Shown piece after piece: positions 30,592-37,148 of a stretch of 37,148 nt of DNA (within the stretch, counting starts at the first letter, position 1; each line of letters opens with the position of its first letter). Origin of the DNA: Bacteroidia bacterium (GTDB lineage: Bacteria; Bacteroidota; Bacteroidia; Bacteroidales; CAJPTX01); the NCBI GenBank assembly GCA_905373665.1, contig CAJPTV010000006.1, positions 1-37,148 of the forward strand. Direction: 5' to 3'. Both the position numbers and the translations under genes were made by a program. The notes under the pieces were generated by a model, which saw only the letters and a program-made list of their open reading frames with translations, did no database searches and was not told the origin of the DNA.

Positions 30592-30631
30592 GGGCGCGTC
30601 CTCCTGATAGCTGGGGGACGCGCTCTTTTTT
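30592..30631 (+). terminator. Terminator after etfA
   Basis: A 13-bp stem (GGGCGCGTCCTCC with GGGGGACGCGCTC, two G-U pairs) with an 8-base loop is followed by six Ts. It starts 28 bases past the etfA stop. Confidence 0.85.
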
Positions 30632-30692
30632 GTGGAGCAAGGGTGAGGTGTGTTACTTGTCTATCATCGTCTATTTGTTCTCTAAAAAGAGC

Positions 30693-30700
30693 TACCTTTG
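30693..30700 (+). promoter_or_regulatory. -7 promoter motif for the TlpA-DUF2520-dnaG operon
   Basis: TACCTTTG is an exact TAnnTTTG match. A TTTG at 30674-30677 could be the -33 element but its 15-base spacing is short. The ATG lies 84 bases downstream. Confidence 0.55.
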
Positions 30701-30784
30701 CCTCGTTCTCTTTCTAGCGCGCTCTGGGCGTAAAGGAAGGTGGGGACGGGTGGATAGAAACGTAATTACAAAGATTGAAGGTCT

Positions 30785-31906
30785 ATGAAGGTTATGCGTA
30801 TTCTGAGCGTCGTAGCTCTGGGTGCAGTGGCATTACTTACGAGCTGTTCGAAGAGTTCGATGCAGTTCCAAGGAAAGGGGTTTTCTACAACAGAGGAGAT
30901 GGTCTATCTCTTTGATGCGGAGCACCCTAGCAGTCAACCTGTTGATTCTACGAAAATCGTAGACGGAGCATTCCTCTTTAAGAATGAAAAGATTAAGACG
31001 GGGCTCTATTTCATCACCATTAAGGGGATGGATCGTTACCTTGTAGACTTTGCCGATACGAACTGCGAGATCGTGTACGATGAGGCTACGAAGGGCATTA
31101 CGGTAAAGGGGTCGCAATTCGACGAGCTGTTTAATAGCTATTATGCGCTGCGCGCGGAGAACCGTAAGGTGGTGCAGGAGTGTGAGACAGAGGCGCAAAA
31201 GTTCCCACGCAACGAGGAGGAGATGACCGAGGAGCAGAAGGCGGAGTATGAAATCATCATAAAGCGCTATTATGCGGCTAATGACAGCTTCGTTAACGGC
31301 ATGAAGGGGTTGGTATTCAAGAACCCTACTGCGCCCGTGTCGTTCATCTTCCTTTCTTCGGTCTTGGATGACCTCGAAGAGAACGAACAACAGAAGGCTA
31401 AGGAGATGCTCAGCAATTACAAGGGCGAGGAGTTCGCTTCGGTGAAGCGCTGCCGCGACTTCTTTGAAGTCCAAGAGGCTACGGCTGCGGGCAAGCCGTT
31501 CCGCGATTTTGAGGTGCTTGACCTCGAAGGTCAACGCTCACGCCTTAGCAACGTTGCAGGTAAAGGCAAGGTCGTTTTGGTAGACTTCTGGGCTTCGTGG
31601 TGTGGCTATTGCAAGCGCGCTTTCCCAGAATTGAAGGAGCTTTACAAGGAGTTTGCACCTAAGGGGTTTGAAATCTACGGTTACTCCATTGATAAGGATA
31701 AGAGTAAGTGGAAGGCACAGATTGAAACTGACGCCTTGCCATGGTTACAGTTCGTGACCGATGAGGCTATCGAGCCTAAGGGTGAGAACCTCTATGGGGT
31801 GCGAGGGATTCCCTTCACGGTGCTCATCGACAAGGATGGCTCTATCTTAGGAACGAACCTTTCGATGGATGAACTGCGCGCAAAGCTCGCTGAAAAGTTG
31901 CAGTAG
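30785..31906 (+). CDS. TlpA-like thiol:disulfide lipoprotein with DUF4369-type N-terminus
   Basis: This 373-residue lipoprotein has a signal ending LLTSC, with the lipidated cysteine near residue 21, so it faces the periplasm. The N-terminal domain has beta strands and a helical linker of DUF4369 type. The C-terminal thioredoxin-like domain (about 240-373) carries the redox motif WCGYC, with active cysteines at 273 and 276 in VDFWASWCGYCKRAFPELKELY, and a cis-proline-type GIPFTVLID near 342-350. Such proteins reduce or resolve periplasmic disulfides in Bacteroidota. It leads an operon with DUF2520 and dnaG. Confidence 0.9.
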   Translation: MKVMRILSVVALGAVALLTSCSKSSMQFQGKGFSTTEEMVYLFDAEHPSSQPVDSTKIVDGAFLFKNEKIKTGLYFITIKGMDRYLVDFADTNCEIVYDEATKGITVKGSQFDELFNSYYALRAENRKVVQECETEAQKFPRNEEEMTEEQKAEYEIIIKRYYAANDSFVNGMKGLVFKNPTAPVSFIFLSSVLDDLEENEQQKAKEMLSNYKGEEFASVKRCRDFFEVQEATAAGKPFRDFEVLDLEGQRSRLSNVAGKGKVVLVDFWASWCGYCKRAFPELKELYKEFAPKGFEIYGYSIDKDKSKWKAQIETDALPWLQFVTDEAIEPKGENLYGVRGIPFTVLIDKDGSILGTNLSMDELRAKLAEKLQ

Positions 31907-32699
31907 TGACCCTAGTGGCGATGAGATAGTCCTTGTTGGTGCAGGACGTGTGGCAACCCAGCTGGGGTTGGCGCTCTGCAGAGCGGGAGTATCTGTCCGA
32001 GGGGTTTATAGTAGAAATGAGGGAAAAGCCAGTCTGCTCGCGAGCAGATTGGCTTCTTCTGTTTACTGCGGCACGTGGGAGGAACTCCTAAGGCAGCTGC
32101 CGCGCCGAGCAGTCTACCTCTTCTGTGTTTCTGACGATAGTATTGTACCGCTTGCGGAGCAGTGGGAGGCGCTAGAGGGCACGATAATCCACACTTCGGG
32201 GAGTGTACCGATGTCTCGCTTACAGCACAGCCGTACGGGGGTCTTTTACCCTTTACAAACCTTTTCCCTGGAGCGTGAGGTCGACCTTTCGCACACCCAC
32301 TTCTTTGTTGAGGGCTCTGACGAGGGGGTGGTCGCTATGCTTACCGGTTGGGCAAAGCGCCTTTCTGGGACAGAGGTGGTTACGCTAGACTCTGGGCAGC
32401 GGCAGTGGTTGCACCTGCTTGGGGTTTTAAGCAACAACTTTACCAATGCGCTCTTGGTGGAAGTACAACGTCTTGCTACGGAACACCAGCTACCCTTCAA
32501 TGCCCTCGAGCCGATCCTCACTGAGACGCTCGCCAAGGCATTTGCCCTCTCCCCCCTACAGGCGCAAACAGGACCTGCACGCCGCGGCGATCAGCATACC
32601 CTCGCCTATCACCGCGAGTTACTCGCCACCTCGCCCCGCCTCCTTCAACTCTACGACCTTTTTACCGCCCTAATCCAAGCCCAAGACGCCGAACCATGA
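31869..32699 (+). CDS. Rossmann-fold DUF2520 protein
   Basis: The protein has 276 residues. It carries an N-terminal NAD(P)-binding fold (IVLVGAGRVATQLGLALCRAGVSVRGVYSRN, near 20-50). A conserved HTSGSVPMSRL, a GVFYPLQTFS and a C-terminal helical domain (NNFTNALL...EPILTETLAKAF, then TGPARRGDQHTLAYH) are typical of Rossmann-like DUF2520 proteins of Bacteroidota. They resemble 6-phosphogluconate/ketopantoate-type dehydrogenases, but the substrate is unknown. The only in-frame ATG is at 31869, inside the end of the TlpA gene by 38 bases. It ends in an ATGA overlap with dnaG, so translation is coupled. Confidence 0.8.
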   Translation: MNCAQSSLKSCSSDPSGDEIVLVGAGRVATQLGLALCRAGVSVRGVYSRNEGKASLLASRLASSVYCGTWEELLRQLPRRAVYLFCVSDDSIVPLAEQWEALEGTIIHTSGSVPMSRLQHSRTGVFYPLQTFSLEREVDLSHTHFFVEGSDEGVVAMLTGWAKRLSGTEVVTLDSGQRQWLHLLGVLSNNFTNALLVEVQRLATEHQLPFNALEPILTETLAKAFALSPLQAQTGPARRGDQHTLAYHRELLATSPRLLQLYDLFTALIQAQDAEP

Positions 32700-34669
32700 T
32701 AGACCGCCAAACCATCGACCTTATCCTGAGCCGAGCCGACATCCTCGACGTGGTCGGAGACTATGTCTCGCTGCGACAGCGGGGGGCGAACTGGGTCGGC
32801 TTATGCCCTTTTCACAACGAGAAAACCCCTTCTTTCTCTGTGAGTCCCTCGCGTGGTATCTACAAGTGCTTCGGCTGTGGGAAGGGGGGAAATGCCCTTA
32901 ATTTCATCATGGAGGTGGAGCACCTAAGCTTCGTCGATGCGGTGCGCTTCTTGGGGAAAAAGGTCGGCGTTGCCGTAGAGGAGGAGCAGCAGACCCAAGA
33001 GCAGATTGAGGCGCTCGCCGAAGAAGCACGCCTTATCGAGCTGAACGAATGGGCACAGAGGTACTTCCATAAGTACCTTACCGAGGACGAAAAGGGGAAG
33101 CTCATCGGGCTTTCCTATTTCACAGAACGTGGGCTTACCCTTGAGACCATCAACACCTTCGGGCTAGGCTTTTGCCCCGACACGGGTGCACAGATGACCG
33201 AGGCGGCGCTTGCCAAGGGGTGGTCTGTGGCTGACCTTGTTAAGATAGGGCTCACGGTCGCACGCGAGAACTGGAAGACCGACCGTTTCCGCGGACGGGT
33301 GATTTTCCCTATTCATTCGATTAGCGGGCGAGCTATAGCCTTTGGGGGGCGTGCGCTCCGTACAGACGAACGTACGGCAAAGTATGTCAATTCGCCCGAG
33401 AGCCCCATTTACCACAAGAGCAACGAGCTCTTTGGGCTATCAATGTCGCGCAAGGGGATCGCGAAGCGCGATAAATGCCTTTTGGTGGAAGGGTATATGG
33501 ACGTCCTCTCGATGTGGCAACGCGGCGTAGACTATATCGTCGCCTCGTCGGGGACGGCGCTCACCGTCGAACAGGTGCGGCTCATTCACCGCTTTGCACA
33601 GAATATTACGGTGCTCTACGATGGCGACTCGGCGGGGATTAAGGCTGCTGAGCGCGGCGCGGGGCTTCTCTTGGAGGAGGGGCTTGCGGTGCGTATCGTC
33701 CTCTTGCCCGACGGACAAGACCCTGACGACTTTGCCAAGACCCACTCGCTGGAGGAGATAGAAGCCTATATCGCTGAGCATGAGCAGGATTTTATCCAGT
33801 TCATTACCTCGCTCGCGCTTGACGAGGCTAAGAACGACCCTAATAGTCTGACCCGCCTAGCGGAGGCTGTACTAGCAAAGGTGGCACTGGTACCCAATCC
33901 GCTCACGCGGAGTATGTACATCCGTCAAACCAGCGAGCTCTTTAAGCTTAGTGAGCAACTGCTTACCGATGCGGTGAACGACTTACGCACGAAGCGGGGG
34001 ATTACCCTCCAGCGTGAGGCAGCTCGTGATCTACGTCGCGCGCAAGAAACCCCTTCTGAGGCGCAAGAAGGGCCGAGTAGTATTCCTCCAGCCTCGGACA
34101 CAGAACAGCGTTTAGACGCCTCAGAACGCGAAATAGTGGAATTCTTGCTCCGTTATGGGAGGGAAGACCCGTGGACGTGCTTCGATTTGGAAAGTGGAGA
34201 GGAGCTCCTCGGTGCTACGATAGCGGAGTTCTTTTTCAAGCAGCTGGACGTTGATGAGATTACCTTCGAGAACCCCACCTACCGCGACCTATTGGCTGAG
34301 TATCGCGAGGTGTATACCTCCAATCCCGACGTCGATTTGCAGGAGCATTTTACCCTACACCCCTCGCCCGACTATGCGAAGCTGGCCGTAGAGCTCACCG
34401 TGGATAAGTTCACCCTCAGTCGACGTTGGCAACGCGACCTATCGCCCAAGATGATAGAAACTTCACACAATGCCTACTTGTCGCTGGCAGCCGAGCGGAT
34501 TATCTATACCTACAAGGCGCGTGTGATTATGCTGCGGCTTCGTGCCCTCGAGCAGCAACTTGCGCAGACGGAAGACGAAGCCCTCCAGCTGGAGCTTCTA
34601 CGGGCAATTCAGGAGCAAAACCACCACCGTCACCGCCTTGCCGAGCTCCTCCGCCGTACGCAACTTTAG
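32696..34669 (+). CDS. dnaG: DNA primase
   Basis: This 657-residue housekeeping primase makes RNA primers for chromosomal replication. The CHC2 zinc finger is at C37, H40, C58 and C61 (CPFHNEKTPSFS...YKCFGCGKGGN). The Toprim catalytic part has LLVEGYMDVLSM near 263-273 and VLYDGDSAGIKAAERG near 307-322. A C-terminal helicase-interaction domain (about 440-657) is present, unlike in the short primase at 10023-11087. It overlaps the DUF2520 gene by 4 bases. It ends 15 bases before the convergent ftsE gene. Confidence 0.95.
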   Translation: MIDRQTIDLILSRADILDVVGDYVSLRQRGANWVGLCPFHNEKTPSFSVSPSRGIYKCFGCGKGGNALNFIMEVEHLSFVDAVRFLGKKVGVAVEEEQQTQEQIEALAEEARLIELNEWAQRYFHKYLTEDEKGKLIGLSYFTERGLTLETINTFGLGFCPDTGAQMTEAALAKGWSVADLVKIGLTVARENWKTDRFRGRVIFPIHSISGRAIAFGGRALRTDERTAKYVNSPESPIYHKSNELFGLSMSRKGIAKRDKCLLVEGYMDVLSMWQRGVDYIVASSGTALTVEQVRLIHRFAQNITVLYDGDSAGIKAAERGAGLLLEEGLAVRIVLLPDGQDPDDFAKTHSLEEIEAYIAEHEQDFIQFITSLALDEAKNDPNSLTRLAEAVLAKVALVPNPLTRSMYIRQTSELFKLSEQLLTDAVNDLRTKRGITLQREAARDLRRAQETPSEAQEGPSSIPPASDTEQRLDASEREIVEFLLRYGREDPWTCFDLESGEELLGATIAEFFFKQLDVDEITFENPTYRDLLAEYREVYTSNPDVDLQEHFTLHPSPDYAKLAVELTVDKFTLSRRWQRDLSPKMIETSHNAYLSLAAERIIYTYKARVIMLRLRALEQQLAQTEDEALQLELLRAIQEQNHHRHRLAELLRRTQL

Positions 34670-34684
34670 CCCTATTCTTTAGCC

Positions 34685-35389
34685 TTATTCGTCTTCGGGG
34701 GGCGTGTCGTTGCGCTCCAGCGCTATTTCCTGCATCGCCCCTTCGTGACAGCGATAGACCCGCGCGCCGAAGCGTTTCACAATGCCGTAGTTATGGGTGG
34801 CCATAACTACGGCTTTTTTACGTTCGATGAGCGAAAAGAGGAGCTGCATAATCCCCTCCGAGGTGGCAGGGTCTAGATTCCCTGTCGGTTCGTCGGCAAG
34901 GATGAGGGGCGGGTCATTGAGCAGAGCACGTGCGATGGCGACGCGCTGCTGCTCTCCTCCCGAGAGCTGGCTGGGGAGTTTGTATGCCTTGTGCTCTAAG
35001 CCTACGAGCCCGAGCACCTCTGCGATGCGCTCGCGGATTGCCCCTCGTGACGACCACCCCGTAGCTCGCAATACGAAGTGTAGGTTGCGCTCTACCGTCC
35101 TATCAGGCAGTAGCTTAAAGTCTTGGAAAACCACCCCGATGTTTCGACGCAGGTAGGGGATGTCGCGCTCACTGAGCGTCTGGAGGTCGTAGCCACATAC
35201 AGCCCCCTCGCCGATGCGTAAGGGGATTTGCCCCGTAAGCGTTGATAAGAAACTAGACTTGCCCGACCCGACGCGTCCGACCAAATAGGAGAAATCCCCC
35301 GCCTGTAGCGAAAAGTCCACGCCCCGCAGCAGGATATTCTCCCCTTGGGCTATCGCTGCGCCATGTAGGTAAACCACCTGTTCGCTCAT
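34685..35389 (-). CDS. ftsE: FtsE-like ABC transporter ATP-binding protein
   Basis: This 234-residue ATPase has Walker A GRVGSGKSS (38-46), signature LSGGEQQRVAIARALLNDP near 138-155 and Walker B ILADEPTGNLDP. The order is normal for a Bacteroidota FtsE, the partner of FtsX in activating peptidoglycan hydrolysis at division. No ftsX is adjacent; the permease at 26256 is far away and is more like LolCE. I chose ATG 35389 since it begins MSEQVVYLHG with an AAAGG ribosome site just before it; a longer start overlapping pgk is possible. It lies 16 bases behind the pgk stop and is convergent with dnaG. Confidence 0.85.
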   Translation of the reverse strand: MSEQVVYLHGAAIAQGENILLRGVDFSLQAGDFSYLVGRVGSGKSSFLSTLTGQIPLRIGEGAVCGYDLQTLSERDIPYLRRNIGVVFQDFKLLPDRTVERNLHFVLRATGWSSRGAIRERIAEVLGLVGLEHKAYKLPSQLSGGEQQRVAIARALLNDPPLILADEPTGNLDPATSEGIMQLLFSLIERKKAVVMATHNYGIVKRFGARVYRCHEGAMQEIALERNDTPPEDE

Positions 35390-35405
35390 CCTTTGCCTCA
35401 AAATG

Positions 35406-36674
35406 CTATTTTTCCTCACGAATGGCGGCTATCCCTGGCAGGTTCTTCCCTTCAAGGTATTCGAGCATGGCGCCCCCGCCCGTGGATACGTAACTTACTT
35501 CACTTTCCAAACCGCTGGCTTTGAGGGCAGAAACGCTATCGCCTCCGCCTACGAGGGTATAGGCGCCGCCCTTTGTGGTGGTAGCGAGCGCCTTGGCAAT
35601 AGCGAACGTCCCTTTGGCAAAGCGCGGCATTTCAAATACCCCCATCGGTCCGTTCCAAAAGACGGTTTTACTCTCAAGAATGGCTTGGCTAAAGCGCGCG
35701 CACGAAGCCTCGCTGATGTCGAGCCCCATCCACCCCTCGGGGGTTGCTTCGATAGCGGAAAGGGAGGTAGCGGCGTCGTCTGCGAACTTGTCAGCATTGA
35801 CGGCATCGACCGGGAGGAGCAGTTCCACACCCTTCGCCTTCGCTTTGGCAAGGAGTTCGCGTGCCGTTGCGAGGTGCTCCTCTTCGCAGAGCGAGTTGCC
35901 TATTTGCCCCCCTTGCGCCTTTACGAAGGTGTAGGCCATGCCCCCGCCGATGATAATCTTGTCGACGCGCTCGAGCAGGGAGGAGATGAGCACAATCTTG
36001 TCAGAGACCTTGGCGCCCCCCATGATGGCACAGAGCGGCCGTGTCGGGTTCTGCATCACATAGTCGAGGGCGGCAATCTCTTGGTTCATCAGACGCCCGA
36101 ACATACGTGCCTCTGGGAAGAAGCTGGCGATGTGCGTGGTCGACGCATTGGCACGGTGCGCTGCCCCAAAGGCATCGTTGACAAAGCAGTCGCCACATTC
36201 GGCGAGTTGTGCTGCGAAGCTTTTTTGTGCCTCTTTCATGGCGGCTTTGCGTGCCTTGTAACTCTCGTCGCTCTCGCCCTCTTTTTGCTTTACCTTGCCT
36301 TCGTCCTCTGGGTGAAAACGAACGTTCTCGAGCATGAGAATCTCGCCATCTAAGAGCTGTTTCGATGCGCGTACGGCGTCCTCGCCGATACAGTCGTCAC
36401 AGAAGGCGACGTGTTTGCCGATAAGGGTCTCCACGGCATGGAGGATGCGCCGCAGCGAGAGCTCCTCTACGGGTTTTCCGCCGGGGCGTCCCATGTGCGA
36501 AATGAGCACCAAGCGCCCTCCCTTGCTCGCAATCTCTTGTATGGTAGGTAATGCCCGCCGAATGCGGCTATCGTCGCTAATGAGCCCCGTATGCTTATCA
36601 AAGGGCACGTTGAAGTCCACGCGCAGGAGTACGCGCTTACCTCGGAAGTCGAATTGGTCTATTGTGTTCTGCAT
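35406..36674 (-). CDS. pgk: Phosphoglycerate kinase
   Basis: This 422-residue glycolytic enzyme transfers phosphate from 1,3-bisphosphoglycerate to ADP. Seen are RVDFNVPFD near 18-26, DDSRIRRALPTI, ISHMGRPGGK near 58-67, LMLENVRFHPEDEGK, FVNDAFGAAHRAHA-like sequence, the GGAKVSDKI nucleotide part, NGPMGVFE and the final GGGDSVSA...VSTGGGAMLEYLEGKNLPGI. A small Lys/Glu-rich insertion (near 122-150) is present. It precedes ftsE with 16 bases between, so they may be co-transcribed. A possible minus-strand promoter motif lies 23 bases before the start. Confidence 0.95.
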   Translation of the reverse strand: MQNTIDQFDFRGKRVLLRVDFNVPFDKHTGLISDDSRIRRALPTIQEIASKGGRLVLISHMGRPGGKPVEELSLRRILHAVETLIGKHVAFCDDCIGEDAVRASKQLLDGEILMLENVRFHPEDEGKVKQKEGESDESYKARKAAMKEAQKSFAAQLAECGDCFVNDAFGAAHRANASTTHIASFFPEARMFGRLMNQEIAALDYVMQNPTRPLCAIMGGAKVSDKIVLISSLLERVDKIIIGGGMAYTFVKAQGGQIGNSLCEEEHLATARELLAKAKAKGVELLLPVDAVNADKFADDAATSLSAIEATPEGWMGLDISEASCARFSQAILESKTVFWNGPMGVFEMPRFAKGTFAIAKALATTTKGGAYTLVGGGDSVSALKASGLESEVSYVSTGGGAMLEYLEGKNLPGIAAIREEK

Positions 36675-36696
36675 CGCTATGCGTTCTAATGGTTAA

Positions 36697-36704
36697 CAAA
36701 TATA
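36697..36704 (-). promoter_or_regulatory. -7 promoter motif for pgk
   Basis: On the minus strand TATATTTG matches TAnnTTTG and lies 22 bases before the pgk ATG. No convincing -33 element is visible. Confidence 0.4.
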
Positions 36705-36727
36705 GGGAAAAAGCGGGGTTATGGGCG

Positions 36728-37000
36728 CTATTCTTGTGCGAGCCACAAGGCGAACACAGGATCGGTAAAGGTCAGGCGCTCGTGCTCCACCGCTATAATA
36801 TCGCGTTTGATGAGTGCCCGTTTGATTGCCATGACATTCGCCGAGGAGTTCAGTTTGTATTTTTCAATAGCGGCTTGTGTGGTGAGTTTCTCTTCGCCAG
36901 CGATAATGGCTCTTAGAAAACGTAGTTGCGTGCCCGTCAATTGGGAGGCGATCGGTGAAGAACTCGTCGGAGACTGCACGCCCGAATTGGAAGGGAGCAG
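36728..37000 (-). pseudogene. C-terminal remnant of an AAA ATPase (PF01637-like)
   Basis: About 90 residues are open, the last 83 of them readable from a GTG at 36979. They match the C-terminal winged-helix region of Bacteroidota AAA ATPases. The pattern is LTGTQLRFLRAIIAGEE, then an AIEKYKLNSSANVMAIKRAL helix pair, and the closing TFTDPVFALWL. In full proteins this follows an N-terminal P-loop domain of about 250 residues. Here the frame meets a stop at 37001-37003 and is then followed by the 15-bp array, so the P-loop part is missing. It is most likely a truncated leftover and not a functional gene. A small free-standing protein cannot be ruled out. Confidence 0.6.
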
Positions 37001-37020
37001 TCATAGTAGCTAGGATTTGG

Positions 37021-37148
37021 TTACTAAGCGTTCTCTTACTAAGCGTTCTCTTACTAAGAAGGTTCTTACTAAGAAGGTTCTTACTAAGAAGGCTCTTACT
37101 AAGAAGGCTCTTACTAAGAAGGCTCTTACTAAGAAGGCTCTTACTAAG
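37021..37148. repeat. 15-bp tandem array running off the window
   Basis: Eight full units and one partial unit share the TTACTAAG core. The variants are grouped: CGTTCTC twice, AAGGTTC twice, then AAGGCTC four times, with the next unit cut by the edge. The grouping suggests recent expansion by slippage. 15 is a multiple of 3, and at least one frame on each strand stays open through the array (plus T-K-K-A-L; minus R-A-F-L-V). Whether any of it is coding cannot be judged in the window. Confidence 0.9.

Noticed and set aside
35403..36353. 316-residue plus-strand frame opposite pgk
   Set aside because: It is a mirror frame of phosphoglycerate kinase with no start context and no recognisable domain.

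Overview
The window looks like chromosome of a Bacteroidota bacterium, most likely a Porphyromonas-type anaerobe. Several intergenic regions carry the Bacteroidota -7 promoter motif TAnnTTTG. The gene content also fits: a DUF5606 protein, a CitMHS_2-type antiporter, a Porin_10-like outer-membrane protein, a GIN (DUF2807) adhesin-like protein, a single-chain GcvP, a TlpA lipoprotein, and an acyl-CoA dehydrogenase/EtfBA set suited to anaerobic fermentation. I see no rRNA, tRNA, CRISPR array or complete insertion sequence.

Region 1 (1-11741) is an accessory module. Eight tightly packed genes all read on the minus strand from about 11087 down to 500 and close with a strong intrinsic terminator at 436-463. 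In transcription order they are: a short DnaG-like primase, a small unknown protein, a DUF927-type ATPase/helicase, a second small unknown protein, an HTH-containing protein, two proteins resembling Bacteroidales prophage structural-block proteins, and a portal-like protein. No integrase, large terminase or recognisable major capsid gene is visible. Short direct repeats with an 11-bp period lie on both sides of the operon (26-154 and 11394-11503), and a hairpin cluster sits beyond the terminator. This is the best candidate for an undescribed system: a compact replication-plus-portal element, such as a phage satellite, phage-plasmid or minimal prophage.

Region 2 (11742-34669, all plus strand) is ordinary chromosome. 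DUF5606 is followed by an ion antiporter. A likely operon of a DUF2271 protein, UDP-GlcNAc 2-epimerase family enzyme, Gfo/Idh/MocA dehydrogenase and porin suggests surface-glycan precursor synthesis. Next come a GIN-repeat protein, an orphan methyl-accepting chemotaxis protein, gcvP, and a run of nitroreductase-rbfA-methyltransferase-FtsX-like permease. The last parts are acyl-CoA dehydrogenase-etfB-etfA and TlpA-DUF2520-dnaG.

Region 3 (34685-37148) is minus strand: pgk followed by ftsE, and upstream of pgk a C-terminal remnant of an AAA ATPase. The window ends inside a 15-bp tandem array.
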